From NCBI RefSeq assembly GCF_036325985.1, contig NZ_JAUHLI010000010.1, positions 62,001-126,000 on the forward strand: a stretch of 64,000 nt of DNA, in the 5' to 3' direction. Made by a program: the position numbers and the translations under genes. This stretch comes from Alkalimonas cellulosilytica. Its GTDB lineage: Bacteria > Pseudomonadota > Gammaproteobacteria > Enterobacterales > Alteromonadaceae. The notes beneath the pieces are model-generated. The model saw only the letters and a program-made list of their open reading frames with translations, did no database searches and was not told where the DNA came from. Below are positions 9,090 through 18,537 of this stretch, in pieces (position 1 is the stretch's first letter; every line of letters begins with the position of its first letter).

Positions 9090-9881
9090 TTAGTGGCGAT
9101 TCGCCTGGGCATCCTGTTGAAACAGCGCATAAGGTGCCAGCTGCGGCAGTTCGCTGATCAGACTTTGTTCCAGCAGAGTCAGTTGCTGAATTTGCTCGCA
9201 TAAGGCATCACCACGTTGCTCCAATGCTTCGGCTTTTAAATTCATGCTGGCTTCGAGCTCTTCGCCAAACTTTTCCATCCGCTCACCAAAGGCTTCCATC
9301 CGCTGCTCGAAGTTGCCTTCGCCGCTAAAAAAGGCTTTGCCCAGTTGCCAGAAAATACTGCCCATCGAGCTTTTCACCACTTCTTCAATCGCCGCTTCAA
9401 ACTCGGGGCCAAAAGCTTCATTCAGCGCATCGAACTGACTGCCGCGGATCACCAGGGTATCGCCCTGCTCAGAAATAATCCGGCTTCTGGCCTCATCAAC
9501 GTTTTGCATCGCGCTCTGCATCGCTTTGTGCTGCGCCAGCGGCCGGCCGGTTAATTCGGTCAGCACCTGATCGACGGCGCTGTAGGCCAGGTCCATCGCT
9601 TCGACCACAATACGCACCGTGCTTTGGCCTTGCTGATAGACTCCCTCGCGGTACTGCATCAGATGCGCACGCTGGGCCGGGGTGGTTTGCTGCGCTTCTT
9701 GCTGCAACCAGAAGTTGCCGTGCTGGTCGATGCGCCATAACTCGGTACCGGCCGAAGACAGTGTCAGCTGCTGCGGCGATAGGGTTAAATCATGCTGCAA
9801 CTGAAAGTTGCACTGCTGATGCTGCATAGTGCCGCTGCTCACAGTAAATGCCAGGACGGTGGTTAATAACAGGCTGCTCAT
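9090..9881 (-). CDS. yggN: YggN family (DUF2884) exported protein
   Basis: A 263-residue exported protein with signal peptide MSSLLLTTVLAFTVSSG. It then has the family opening CNFQLQHDLTLSPQQL and a long charged helical C-terminal half with several phenylalanine- and glutamate-rich segments. This is the DUF2884/YggN family; its role is not known. Two adjacent ATG codons (9884 and 9881) follow AAGGAG; the second has the better spacing (7 bases) and is chosen. The frame continues to 9959 but that part has no signal-peptide logic. Confidence 0.72.
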   Translation of the reverse strand: MSSLLLTTVLAFTVSSGTMQHQQCNFQLQHDLTLSPQQLTLSSAGTELWRIDQHGNFWLQQEAQQTTPAQRAHLMQYREGVYQQGQSTVRIVVEAMDLAYSAVDQVLTELTGRPLAQHKAMQSAMQNVDEARSRIISEQGDTLVIRGSQFDALNEAFGPEFEAAIEEVVKSSMGSIFWQLGKAFFSGEGNFEQRMEAFGERMEKFGEELEASMNLKAEALEQRGDALCEQIQQLTLLEQSLISELPQLAPYALFQQDAQANRH

Positions 9882-10074
9882 CATGCTGCTCCTTCTTGTT
9901 GGGTGTTGCTGATGCAAATTGCTTTTCAAGTGAATGGACTTTTGCAACCGCAATGCCAACTTTTATCTCATTGTTTTTAATGGTATTTAATATGAGCCTC
10001 TGATTGAGCTATTGGCGCAAATAAGGAAATTGACCAAAAAATAGTCCTTTTGCTAAACCGACATGCCACTTTGT

Positions 10075-10114
10075 AATTCCATAAAGGAATAAAAAAGAGA
10101 GATCTATTCTTTTA
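10075..10114 (+). promoter_or_regulatory. Candidate CysB-type activator site upstream of cysJ
   Basis: AATTCC at 10075 is followed 26 bases later by GATCTATTCTTTTA (10101-10114). The same two blocks, with the same 26-base offset, occur upstream of cysG (27045 and 27071). The first block is also half of an inverted repeat ATTCC-ATAAA-GGAAT. CysB binds just upstream of the -35 of cys promoters in enterics, which fits this position. The assignment to CysB is inference. Confidence 0.5.
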
Positions 10115-10140
10115 CGCGCATCCATATAGACGGCTATGCT
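10111..10140 (+). promoter_or_regulatory. cysJ promoter with shared AGACGGC element
   Basis: -35 TTTACG (10111-10116), 18-base spacer and -10 TATGCT (10135-10140). The element ATCCATATAGACGGCT (10120-10135) fills the spacer and touches the -10. Close copies sit in the same place at the cysG, ilvL and ilvI promoters. Confidence 0.6.
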
Positions 10141-10169
10141 AGCGGCCTTATCATCGAACAGGTGTCGTT

Positions 10170-11984
10170 ATGCTTTTGTCTTCTCTTGTCGCGCAGGCCA
10201 GCCCGTTGTCGGAACAGCAGGTGCAGCAGTTGCAGGGGCTGGTTAGCCAGCTTAATCCCATTCAGCAAGCCTGGGTCAGTGGCTATCTGGCGGCCAGTGC
10301 CCAGCTGGCCGGTGGCGCTTTGCCGCAGCAGCCAGCTGCCAGTGCGGCCCCGGCGGCGACCCTGACCATTTTGTATGGCTCCCAGACCGGTAATGCCCGT
10401 CATGTGGCCGAACAATTGGCGGCACAGGCCAAAGCCAAACAGTGGGCGGTGAACCTGCTGGATATGGCCGATTACAAAGCCAATCAGCTGAAGAACGAGC
10501 AATTCCTGACCATCGTCACCTCCACCTACGGTGAGGGTGAGCCGCCAGAGAATGCTGAAGCCTTCTACAAGTTCCTGTTCAGCAAAAAAGCACCGCAGTT
10601 GCCACAACTGAAATACGCCGTGCTTGGCCTGGGTGACACCAGTTACGAATTTTTTTGCAAAACAGCGCAGGATTTTGACCAGCGACTGGCCGAGCTGGGC
10701 GCTAAGCCACTGCAAGGCCGGCAGGATCTGGATGTCGATTACGAAAGCGCCGCCAGCAGCTGGAATCAGGCGTTAATTGAAGTGCTCGAACCCGAGTTTA
10801 AAGAAAGTGCAGCGCCAGCCAGTGGTGCTCAGGTCATTGCCTGGCCGGGCCAAACCGCCACCGCTGCCAGCAGCTACAGCAAGCAACAGCCGTTTGCCGC
10901 TGAGCTGTACACCAATCAGAAAATCACCGGTCGTGATTCAAGCAAAGACGTGCGTCATATCGAAATTTCACTGGCTGGCTCGGATCTGAGCTACCAGCCG
11001 GGCGATGCGCTCGGCGTCTATTTCGACAATGATCCGGCGCTGGTTCGCGAGCTGCTGCAAATCACCGCCATTGCCAGCACCGCACCGGTGCGGCTCGGCG
11101 AGCAGCGCCTCACCATCGCCGAGGCCTTAACCAGCCAGCTGGAGCTGACCCAGTCGTACCCGGCCTTTGTCGACAAGTACGCCACCGCCATTGGCAGCGA
11201 GACCTTACAGACCCTTGCCGCGGATAAAACGGCGCTGCGGGATTATCTGGCAGTGCGGCAAATCATCGACATCGTGCGCGAACACCCGGGCATGCCAAGT
11301 GCCCAGCAACTGGTGGATGCACTGCGCAAACAACAGCCCCGGCTATATTCGATTGCCTCATCGCAGGCCGAGGTGGAAGACGAAGTGCATTTAACCGTTG
11401 GCGTGGTGCGCTACGACGCTTTTGGCAGCACCCATTTAGGCGGCGCATCCGGCTTTTTGGCCGAGCGGCTGGCCGAAGGCGACCAGGTGCGGGTTTTTGT
11501 CGAGAAAAACGACAACTTCCGTTTGCCGGTCAATGACGACACCCCGATCATCATGGTGGGACCCGGCACCGGCATCGCCCCTTTCCGTGCCTTTTTGCAA
11601 GAGCGTGAGCAGCGCGGCGCCAGCGGCGACAACTGGCTATTCTTTGGCAACCCGCACTTTACCCAGGATTTCCTCTATCAGGTCGAGTTGCAGCGTTACC
11701 TGAAACAAGGGCTGCTGAGCCGGCTGGATGTGGCCTTTAGCCGCGATCAGGCCGAGAAAATTTACGTGCAGCATAAGCTGCAAAAACAAGGCAGCGAGGT
11801 CTTTGCCTGGCTGGAGCGCGGTGCTCACCTGTACATCTGTGGCGATGGCAACCGGATGGCGAAAGATGTGCACCAGGCCCTGCTGGCCATTATTCAGCAG
11901 CACGGCGGCAAAAGCCCGGAGCAGGCCGAACAGTATTTAGATGAATTGAAGCAAGCCAAACGTTATCAGAAGGATGTGTATTAA
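10170..11984 (+). CDS. cysJ: Sulfite reductase (NADPH) flavoprotein, alpha subunit
   Basis: A 604-residue electron-transfer subunit of assimilatory sulfite reductase. An N-terminal helical region is followed by a flavodoxin-like FMN domain (LYGSQTGNARHVAEQLA near residue 70, TSTYGEGEPPEN). The FAD- and NADPH-binding ferredoxin-reductase domain has RLYSIASS, GGASGFLAERL, VGPGTGIAPFRAFLQER and the C-terminal tail KQAKRYQKDVY. It passes electrons from NADPH to CysI. First gene of a cysJIH operon; its TAA overlaps the ATG of cysI by one base. Length agrees with the E. coli protein. Confidence 0.97.
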   Translation: MLLSSLVAQASPLSEQQVQQLQGLVSQLNPIQQAWVSGYLAASAQLAGGALPQQPAASAAPAATLTILYGSQTGNARHVAEQLAAQAKAKQWAVNLLDMADYKANQLKNEQFLTIVTSTYGEGEPPENAEAFYKFLFSKKAPQLPQLKYAVLGLGDTSYEFFCKTAQDFDQRLAELGAKPLQGRQDLDVDYESAASSWNQALIEVLEPEFKESAAPASGAQVIAWPGQTATAASSYSKQQPFAAELYTNQKITGRDSSKDVRHIEISLAGSDLSYQPGDALGVYFDNDPALVRELLQITAIASTAPVRLGEQRLTIAEALTSQLELTQSYPAFVDKYATAIGSETLQTLAADKTALRDYLAVRQIIDIVREHPGMPSAQQLVDALRKQQPRLYSIASSQAEVEDEVHLTVGVVRYDAFGSTHLGGASGFLAERLAEGDQVRVFVEKNDNFRLPVNDDTPIIMVGPGTGIAPFRAFLQEREQRGASGDNWLFFGNPHFTQDFLYQVELQRYLKQGLLSRLDVAFSRDQAEKIYVQHKLQKQGSEVFAWLERGAHLYICGDGNRMAKDVHQALLAIIQQHGGKSPEQAEQYLDELKQAKRYQKDVY

Positions 11985-13702
11985 TGAGCCAGTATCCGAT
12001 CAACCCAGCTTTTGTTGCCGAGGGCAAGCTGTCTGATAACGAGCGGTTAAAGGCCGACAGCGATCACCTGCGTGGCACCATCACCACCGATTTGCAGGAC
12101 GAAATCACCGGTGGTTTTAATGGCGATAACTTTATGCTGATCCGTTTTCACGGTATGTACCAGCAGGATGACCGCGATATCCGCGCCGAGCGGGCCGCGC
12201 AAAAACTGGAGCCACTGCACAATGTGATGCTGCGGGCCCGGATGCCGGGCGGCATTATTACCCCGACCCAGTGGCTGGCCATCGACCGCTTTGCTGCCGA
12301 GAAAACCATGTACGGCAGTATCCGGCTGACCACGCGCCAGACCTTCCAGTTTCATGGCGTGCTAAAGCCCAACATCAAACCGATGCACCAGTTCCTGCAT
12401 GAGATTGGCATTGACTCCATCGCCACCGCCGGCGATGTCAACCGTAACGTGCTCTGTACCTCCAATCCGGTGCAGTCGGAGCTGCATCAGCAGGCCTATC
12501 AGTGGGCGGTGAAAATCAGCGAGCATTTGCTGCCAAAAACCCGTGCCTACGCCGAGATCTGGCTGGATGAAGAAAAGGTCGAAACCACCGAGCAGGAACC
12601 CATTCTGGGCGATAGCTACTTGCCGCGCAAATTCAAAACCACAGTGGTGATCCCGCCGGACAACGACATCGACGTGCATGCCAACGATCTGAACTTTGTT
12701 GCCATTGCTGAGAACGGCCAGCTGGTTGGTTTTAACGTGCTGGTGGGTGGTGGCCTGGCCATGACCTTTGGCGATACCTCGACCTACCCGCGCCGGGCCG
12801 ATGAGCTGGGCTTTATTCCGCTAGAGCACACCTTAAAAGTGGCCGAGCATGTGGTGACGGTGCAGCGCGATTACGGCGATCGGGTCAACCGCAAAAACGC
12901 CAAAACCAAATACACCATCGATCGCATCGGGCTGGATAATTTCCGCCGCGAAGTCGAGCAGCGCATGGGTGTGCCGTTCGAGCCGCTACGGCCCTATATC
13001 TTTACCAACCGTGGCGATCGCATTGGCTGGGTCGAAGGCATCGATGGCAAGCACCATTTAACGCTCTTTATCGAAAACGGTCGGGTGCTGGATTTCCCTG
13101 GCAAGCCGCTGAAAACTGGCCTGGCCGAAATCGCCAAAGTGCATCAGGGTGATTTTCGCATGACCGCCAATCAGAATCTGATTGTCGCCGGTGTGCCAAG
13201 CGAGCAAAAAGCCCAAATTGAACAGCTGGCCCGGAAATACGGCCTGATTGATGATAGCCACAGCGAACAGCGCAAGAACTCGATGGCCTGTGTCGCCTTC
13301 CCCACCTGTCCGCTGGCGATGGCTGAAGCCGAGCGCTATTTGCCGGAGCTGGTGACCAAGGTGGAAGGCCTGCTTGGCAAACACCAACTGGCCGATGAGC
13401 ATATTGTGCTGCGGGTCACTGGCTGCCCCAACGGCTGTGGCCGCGCCATGCTGGCCGAGGCTGGTTTGGTCGGCCGGGCGCCGGGCAAGTACAACCTATA
13501 CCTCGGTGGCGATCGGGTCGGCAGCCGGGTACCGAAGTTGTATCTGGACAATGTCGGGGAAGCCGAGATTTTAACCGCGCTCGATCAGCTGATTGGCCGC
13601 TGGGCCAACGAGCGACTGGCCAATGAGTGCTTTGGTGATTTTGTTATCCGCGCCGGTGTGGTGGCGGAAGTCAAAGTTTCCAAAACCGATTTTCATGCCT
13701 GA
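11984..13702 (+). CDS. cysI: Sulfite reductase hemoprotein, beta subunit
   Basis: A 572-residue siroheme/[4Fe-4S] subunit that reduces sulfite to sulfide. The cluster cysteines are in the two family motifs: ACVAFPTCPLAMAEAE (C-x5-C) and TGCPNGCGRAM (C-x3-C). The siroheme-contacting RLTTRQTFQFHG segment is present near residue 110. Its start codon overlaps the cysJ stop, consistent with coupled synthesis of the alpha and beta subunits. It depends on CysG (27175-28581) for siroheme. Confidence 0.97.
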   Translation: MSQYPINPAFVAEGKLSDNERLKADSDHLRGTITTDLQDEITGGFNGDNFMLIRFHGMYQQDDRDIRAERAAQKLEPLHNVMLRARMPGGIITPTQWLAIDRFAAEKTMYGSIRLTTRQTFQFHGVLKPNIKPMHQFLHEIGIDSIATAGDVNRNVLCTSNPVQSELHQQAYQWAVKISEHLLPKTRAYAEIWLDEEKVETTEQEPILGDSYLPRKFKTTVVIPPDNDIDVHANDLNFVAIAENGQLVGFNVLVGGGLAMTFGDTSTYPRRADELGFIPLEHTLKVAEHVVTVQRDYGDRVNRKNAKTKYTIDRIGLDNFRREVEQRMGVPFEPLRPYIFTNRGDRIGWVEGIDGKHHLTLFIENGRVLDFPGKPLKTGLAEIAKVHQGDFRMTANQNLIVAGVPSEQKAQIEQLARKYGLIDDSHSEQRKNSMACVAFPTCPLAMAEAERYLPELVTKVEGLLGKHQLADEHIVLRVTGCPNGCGRAMLAEAGLVGRAPGKYNLYLGGDRVGSRVPKLYLDNVGEAEILTALDQLIGRWANERLANECFGDFVIRAGVVAEVKVSKTDFHA

Positions 13703-13713
13703 GTGAGGCCAGA

Positions 13714-14451
13714 ATGAGCAAATTTCGACAGATCCTGACGCAGGATGAAGCCACCCGGCAAGACTGGCTGGCTGAAATCAACAGCATCCTGACCCCGCTT
13801 AGCGCTGCAGAGCGGGTGCGCTGGGCGCTGGCGCATTTGCCACAGCAACCAATGCTAAGCTCCAGTTTCGGTATTCAGGCGGCGGTGATGCTGCACCTGG
13901 TCACGCAGCAGCAAGCCGATATCCCGGTGGTGCTGACCGATACCGGCTATTTATTCCCGGAAACCTATCAGTTTATCGACCAGCTGACCGAGCAACTGGG
14001 ATTAAACCTGAAAGTCTACCGCGCCACGCTCTCGCCTGGCTGGCAGGAAGCGCGTTACGGCCAGCTGTGGCACAGCGCAGAAGGCATTAAAGAGTACAAC
14101 CGGCTGAACAAAGTGGAACCGATGCAACGCGCCTTGCGTGAGCTCAATGTCGGCTGCTGGTTTACCGGCCTGCGCCGCAGCCAGAGCAGCACCCGGGCCG
14201 ACAAACAGGTGGTGGAAATCAGCCGCGGCGTGGTCAAGGTGCAACCAATCATCGACTGGAGCAATAAGGATGTGTTCTATTACCTAAAAGAGCACGGCCT
14301 GAGCTACCACCCGCTGTGGGAGCAAGGCTATTTGTCGGTCGGCGATACCCACTCCACCGTCAAATTTGAGCCCGGCATGAGCGAAGAAGACACCCGCTTT
14401 AACGGCTTTGGCCGCGAATGCGGCCTGCATATTGATGGCGATGGCATCTAG
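13714..14451 (+). CDS. cysH: Phosphoadenosine phosphosulfate (PAPS) reductase
   Basis: A 245-residue cytoplasmic enzyme that reduces PAPS to sulfite using thioredoxin. Seen: LSSSFGIQAAVMLHL (nucleotide-binding loop), the TGYLFPETYQF segment and the C-terminal catalytic ECGLH motif near residue 238. The absence of extra cluster cysteine pairs (CC...CxxC) marks it as the PAPS-type and not the APS-type, in agreement with the presence of cysC. Starts 11 bases after cysI with GAGG ahead of the ATG; third gene of the operon. Confidence 0.96.
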   Translation: MSKFRQILTQDEATRQDWLAEINSILTPLSAAERVRWALAHLPQQPMLSSSFGIQAAVMLHLVTQQQADIPVVLTDTGYLFPETYQFIDQLTEQLGLNLKVYRATLSPGWQEARYGQLWHSAEGIKEYNRLNKVEPMQRALRELNVGCWFTGLRRSQSSTRADKQVVEISRGVVKVQPIIDWSNKDVFYYLKEHGLSYHPLWEQGYLSVGDTHSTVKFEPGMSEEDTRFNGFGRECGLHIDGDGI

Positions 14452-14458
14452 CCATCGC
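14438..14458 (+). other. Hairpin over the cysH stop codon
   Basis: GCGATGGC and GCCATCGC form an 8-bp stem with a 5-base loop that contains the TAG stop. There is no T run after it, so it is not a standard terminator; it may protect the 3' end of the cysJIH message. Confidence 0.4.
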
Positions 14459-14542
14459 TGTTGCAGCGCTACAATATCGTCATTTTGTCATTCAGCAGAA
14501 TCGGTTACACTAGCCACAACTTCCCCTGTTTAACGAGTGGAC

Positions 14543-15799
14543 ATGAACGACTGGCTTGCAACCCTGGAACACTGGCGCGAACTCTCGCCCGAGCTCTTTA
14601 TGGCTGGCAGCTTGCTGCTGCTGGTGGTGTTGTCCTGGCTGGCCAACTGGATTACCAAAAATATTCTGGTACGGGCTGTCTCTAAAGCTTTTAACGCCAC
14701 TCCTTTTGCCCAACAAGCCTTGCAGCAGGATTTTGGCATCATTGCCCGCCTGGCCAATGTGGTGCCGGCGCTGGTGCTGGCGGCCGGGGTTGGCTTAATT
14801 GAGGGCTTGCCGCATCTGGTGGTGGAAGTGGTCCGCAATGTCAGCAATGCCTTTATTGTGCTGACCATTGCCATGTCGCTCAGCAATGTGCTGACCATGG
14901 TCAACAGCCTGTACGAGCGTAGACCCGACTCAAAAACCAAGCCGATTAAAGGCTACATTCAACTGCTGAAAATTATTGTCTACACCATCGCCTTTGTGCT
15001 GATGGTGGCGATGCTGATTGACCGCTCGCCGCTGATCTTGCTATCGGGCATGGGCGCCATGATGGCGGTGCTGCTGCTGATTTTTCAGGACACCATTTTA
15101 TCGGTGGTGGCGAGTGTGCAGATTGCTTCGAACGATGTGATCCGGGTCGGCGACTGGGTCGAAATGCCGCAATTAAACGCCGATGGCGATGTGATTGACA
15201 TTGCACTGCATACGGTGAAAATCCAGAACTGGGATCGCACCATCACCACCATCCCGACCCGCCGCTTTATGACCGATCCTTTCAAAAACTGGCGCGGCAT
15301 GCAGCAATCCGGTGGCCGGCGCATCAAGCGCAGCCTGATGATCGATCAGCAAAGCGTCCGCTTTTTAACACCGGAAGAGCGGGCACATCTGGATCGGTTC
15401 CGGCTGCTGAAAGACTATCTGGCGGAAAAGGATCGCGATATCAAAGCCTGGAACGAGGCACTGAAAGAGCAGGGCAAAGAGCCGGTCAATACCCGTCGCA
15501 TTACCAACCTCGGGACTTTCCGCGCCTATGTGCAGCGCTATTTGCAAAGCCATCCGCGGGTGCATCAGGGCATGATCCAGATGGTGCGGCAAATGCCCCC
15601 GACGCCCGATGGCCTGCCGCTGGAAGTCTACTGCTTTACCAATACCGTGGTCTGGGTCGAGTATGAAAGCATTCAGGCGGATATTTTCGACCACCTGTTT
15701 GCAATTTTGCCGGAGTTTGGCCTGCGGGTGTACCAGCACCCCAGCGGGCTGGATTTGCGGCAGCTGCGCATTGAAGGCCTGACGGCTGCGGATAATTAA
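14543..15799 (+). CDS. mscM: YbdG/MscM-type mechanosensitive ion channel
   Basis: A 418-residue membrane channel of the MscS superfamily. It has about five N-terminal membrane helices. Then comes the pore-lining helix and beta domain (LSGMGAMMAVLLLIFQDTIL, SNDVIRVGDWVEMP, VKIQNWDRTITTIPT) and a long C-terminal region with QSGGRRIKRSL and CFTNTVVWVEYESIQADIF. Length and motif order match E. coli YbdG (415 aa), which opens at intermediate membrane tension and helps against hypo-osmotic shock. ATG 14543 is preferred over GTG 14537 for its spacing to GAG. Confidence 0.93.
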   Translation: MNDWLATLEHWRELSPELFMAGSLLLLVVLSWLANWITKNILVRAVSKAFNATPFAQQALQQDFGIIARLANVVPALVLAAGVGLIEGLPHLVVEVVRNVSNAFIVLTIAMSLSNVLTMVNSLYERRPDSKTKPIKGYIQLLKIIVYTIAFVLMVAMLIDRSPLILLSGMGAMMAVLLLIFQDTILSVVASVQIASNDVIRVGDWVEMPQLNADGDVIDIALHTVKIQNWDRTITTIPTRRFMTDPFKNWRGMQQSGGRRIKRSLMIDQQSVRFLTPEERAHLDRFRLLKDYLAEKDRDIKAWNEALKEQGKEPVNTRRITNLGTFRAYVQRYLQSHPRVHQGMIQMVRQMPPTPDGLPLEVYCFTNTVVWVEYESIQADIFDHLFAILPEFGLRVYQHPSGLDLRQLRIEGLTAADN

Positions 15800-15811
15800 C
15801 TGGAAAGAGCA

Positions 15812-17215
15812 CTAGCGAAGACTTTGCTGCTGCTCTTGCTGCAAAGTGCTGTGCAGTCGTTGCTGCAGCTGCTGGCGGATCCAATCGCTTAGCGCCTGAC
15901 TCTGGGCGGCTTTCCACTTACCCTGCTGCAACTGTTTGCTCCATTGCAGCAGTTGCACCTGCGCCTTCTTATCCCAATCGCTGGCCTGAGTCGTCAGTGC
16001 CAGCCGGCTGCGCTCGGCGTGTGGCCTTAGCCACAACAACTGCACAAAAGTCAGCACCCGCGCCATCAGTACCAGCGGAAAATTCGGGTGCCGCACCGGG
16101 CCGATATAATGCCGCTGCTGACTAAGCGGCAACCAACCCAGCTTCTTGCCGGGCAACTGCTTGCTGGCCAGCCAGCCAGCTGCCGATCCCAGCACGCCGC
16201 CGGATAAAGCACCCAGCATTAGCGAGCTGCCGCCAAGGCCTAAATCGAGCACGGCACCGGTCGCCATGCCAGCAGCTCCAGTCACCATGAGCAGCTCCTT
16301 TTGCTGCAGCCCCCACAGGTACCAGGTTTCGGTATTCATCAGCCGGTCGCGCTCAATCGGCCAGTCCAGCTGACGAGCCAGCTCGCTCTGGCCATGCCCC
16401 CAGCTTTGCGCCAACTGTTCGAACAACTGGCTTTCGGCCTGATCAAGTTGTTGCTGCAGCCAGACTTCCGGCTGCTTTAGGAGCGAAGGTGGCAGCAACG
16501 ACAACGGCTGGCGAAAACTCAGCTGGGCACACCAATAATCCGCCAACTCCATGCTAACCTGCTGCAGCCGCTGCTGCTCACGGTGCAGCAACTGCCGGTT
16601 GAGTTCGGTTAAGGCCGCGGTCCAGTCCGGAGTCAGCTCCGCCATGGCCTGAAACAGTGCCTGGCGGGCCGGCAAGGTAGCGGTCATCGGGTTAAAAACC
16701 CGCACCCACTGAAAGCTTTGGTTCAAGCTAAGCTGCCAGCTTTGGCTGTGGTTGCTGGGCGCTATCGGATTGATCAGCGCCATCCGTGGTTGTCCGGTCC
16801 AGCGCAAAATTTCCATCTCCGCCTCGTCGGTGGCACTGACCGGGCTGCTGGCATCGGTGACAAACAAAATACCGCTACCGGCCATAATGGGGCTTAACAG
16901 CGCCACCTCATCCGGAAACTGCTGCTGGTGCGAAGGTTCGGCCAAAAAGGCCCGCACCCGGGCCGGCCGCTCGGCTGGCACTACCGGCACCTGCTGCAAC
17001 CAGGCCAGCACCTGACGGGCACGCTGAAATCCCGGAGTATCGGTCAGCGCCAGCAGCACCTTGCCATTTAACACAAATTCAAAACGCTCGGCTTCACGGG
17101 TGGTGCCAGATTCTACCCCAACCCGCACCGCATCGTTTTCTACCAGGGTCGATACTATCGACGACTTGCCCTGGTTGGGATGGCCGACCACACAAAATTG
17201 TGGTGCTGTTGTCAT
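15812..17215 (-). CDS. GTPase/DUF3482 domain protein
   Basis: A 467-residue protein. An N-terminal P-loop GTPase domain (GHPNQGKSSIVSTL at residues 11-24, switch and DTPGFQRA further on) is followed by a DUF3482 domain. That domain contains a hydrophobic, glycine-rich hairpin (about residues 295-350), which suggests membrane association. The start is the ATG at 17215 that overlaps the stop of the DUF2868 gene (ATGA); the frame is open up to 17395 only as a shadow of that gene. The two proteins nearly always travel together. Their function is unproven; a dynamin/YfjP-like membrane role is possible. Confidence 0.82.
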   Translation of the reverse strand: MTTAPQFCVVGHPNQGKSSIVSTLVENDAVRVGVESGTTREAERFEFVLNGKVLLALTDTPGFQRARQVLAWLQQVPVVPAERPARVRAFLAEPSHQQQFPDEVALLSPIMAGSGILFVTDASSPVSATDEAEMEILRWTGQPRMALINPIAPSNHSQSWQLSLNQSFQWVRVFNPMTATLPARQALFQAMAELTPDWTAALTELNRQLLHREQQRLQQVSMELADYWCAQLSFRQPLSLLPPSLLKQPEVWLQQQLDQAESQLFEQLAQSWGHGQSELARQLDWPIERDRLMNTETWYLWGLQQKELLMVTGAAGMATGAVLDLGLGGSSLMLGALSGGVLGSAAGWLASKQLPGKKLGWLPLSQQRHYIGPVRHPNFPLVLMARVLTFVQLLWLRPHAERSRLALTTQASDWDKKAQVQLLQWSKQLQQGKWKAAQSQALSDWIRQQLQQRLHSTLQQEQQQSLR

Positions 17216-18249
17216 GCATTCTCCTCCAGCCAGGCCAGCTGCTCGGCTCTGGCAAAGGCCTGCCAACTGGCGCTGTGCCGTGCGTTGCTGGTATCCTGTT
17301 GCAGCCAAAGCGCCTGTGCAATGCCCTGCTTGCGGGCCAGCGCCATCCAGTCGGAAAGCTCCGCCACCGGGCTGCGACTGGCCGGCACCCGCCACAGCAG
17401 TTGCTTAGGCTTGGTTGCCAGCAGTGCACCAAAGGCATCGTTATCCTGCTGCCAGTCGTCCTGCCCAAGGGTCAGCGCCTCAGCGCTGGCTGGCAATTGC
17501 CATTGCAGCAAGCTGGCCTGTTGCCACTGTGCCAACGAAGTGGTGGTAAGCTCGGCAGCTGGTTCTGCTGCGGGTGATGACGCCGGGCTGGCTTGCTGGA
17601 TCTGCAACTGCGGTTGGCTGCGCCGGCTTTGCCACTGGCAAAAAAGCGCCAGCGCCAGCCGCGGCAGCAGGTTGTAACACAGCAGGCTCATGGCCAAGAA
17701 GGGCCACCAGCCACTGGTTTGCGCAAGCAGCGCCGATTGCTGCTCAATGCGGGCAAAGCGGCTCTGCTCAATTAACGTATTATCTGGCACCGCAGCAGGC
17801 CAGAGGCTGTGCCAGGGCCAGCTAAGCCACTGGGTCAGCTGAAGCACGGCCCTTTGTTCCAGCAACAGGGTCGAGCTCCAGCCAAAGGCCAGATCCGACA
17901 GCAATAACAGCAGCAAGAATACCAGCCCGATCCCCAATCCAAACCAGCACCAGAGCCAGTTCAGCTGGCTCAGCAGCCACCACTGCTGATGGCGCTGTGG
18001 TTGCCAGTACAGCGGTTGCTTGCTAAAGCGAGCCAGCCACGGCCGGCCAGGGCGCAGCATCAGTCCCAGTGCCAGCAGGCTACCCAGCAAGGGCAGGCCA
18101 GCCCACAGCAACCAGAGCAACAGCACATTGAGGCGACCATCGGCACTGTAATTCAGGCTGGCGGCACCCAGCACTATGCCCAGCAACCCCGCCAGTGGCC
18201 AGCGCCACCAGGGCAACACCAGTTGATTTGAAACTGCACTCAATGCCAT
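17212..18249 (-). CDS. DUF2868 domain membrane protein
   Basis: A 345-residue protein, first in a two-gene unit with the DUF3482 GTPase. Four hydrophobic segments are seen (about residues 15-35, 40-62, 100-122 and 178-200), followed by a tryptophan- and glutamine-rich soluble tail. The family has no known activity. Four-base stop-start overlap with the next gene points to a complex of the two. Confidence 0.72.
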   Translation of the reverse strand: MALSAVSNQLVLPWWRWPLAGLLGIVLGAASLNYSADGRLNVLLLWLLWAGLPLLGSLLALGLMLRPGRPWLARFSKQPLYWQPQRHQQWWLLSQLNWLWCWFGLGIGLVFLLLLLLSDLAFGWSSTLLLEQRAVLQLTQWLSWPWHSLWPAAVPDNTLIEQSRFARIEQQSALLAQTSGWWPFLAMSLLCYNLLPRLALALFCQWQSRRSQPQLQIQQASPASSPAAEPAAELTTTSLAQWQQASLLQWQLPASAEALTLGQDDWQQDNDAFGALLATKPKQLLWRVPASRSPVAELSDWMALARKQGIAQALWLQQDTSNARHSASWQAFARAEQLAWLEENA

Positions 18250-18423
18250 CGGCCTCTGTGGTTGAATTCATGCTCTGGTCATTATCTTATGTCAGGATAG
18301 CATTAAGGAACACTGCCCAGTCATGGTTTTTATGCAGTTAAGTGTGTTCACTGGTTGAATTTATCGCCACAGCCCCCATTGTTGAGAGGGATTGATGGAA
18401 CGGCTGGAGTACAGCAACGCTTT

Positions 18424-18470
18424 ATCGATTAAATTGATTAAAGCCATTTGTTTTATTCATTTTGCATAAT
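18424..18470 (+). promoter_or_regulatory. ahpC promoter region with OxyR-like palindrome
   Basis: ATCGATTAAATTGAT (18424-18438) is a 15-base near-palindrome of the right size for one OxyR core site (ATAG-N7-CTAT type). It lies just upstream of the probable -10 CATAAT (18465-18470), which lacks a good -35, as in activator-dependent promoters. OxyR control of ahpCF is established in enterics; here it is inference from position and shape. Confidence 0.4.
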
Positions 18471-18537
18471 GGGTGCCACTTGTTAGAGTAGCACCCGTCG
18501 AAACACCCAATGTTATTAACTGAAATGGAGGAAGACG

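Noticed and set aside
10120..10135. Calling the shared promoter element a MetJ operator
   Set aside because: Only one of the two 8-mers is close to the MetJ box, and cys or ilv genes are not usual MetJ targets; left unnamed.
14438..14458. Terminator for cysJIH
   Set aside because: A good stem is present but no T run follows; kept only as a hairpin.
17216..17395. N-terminal extension of the DUF3482 GTPase
   Set aside because: These 60 codons are a frame-shifted shadow of the DUF2868 gene; the ATG overlapping its stop and directly before the P-loop is the natural start.
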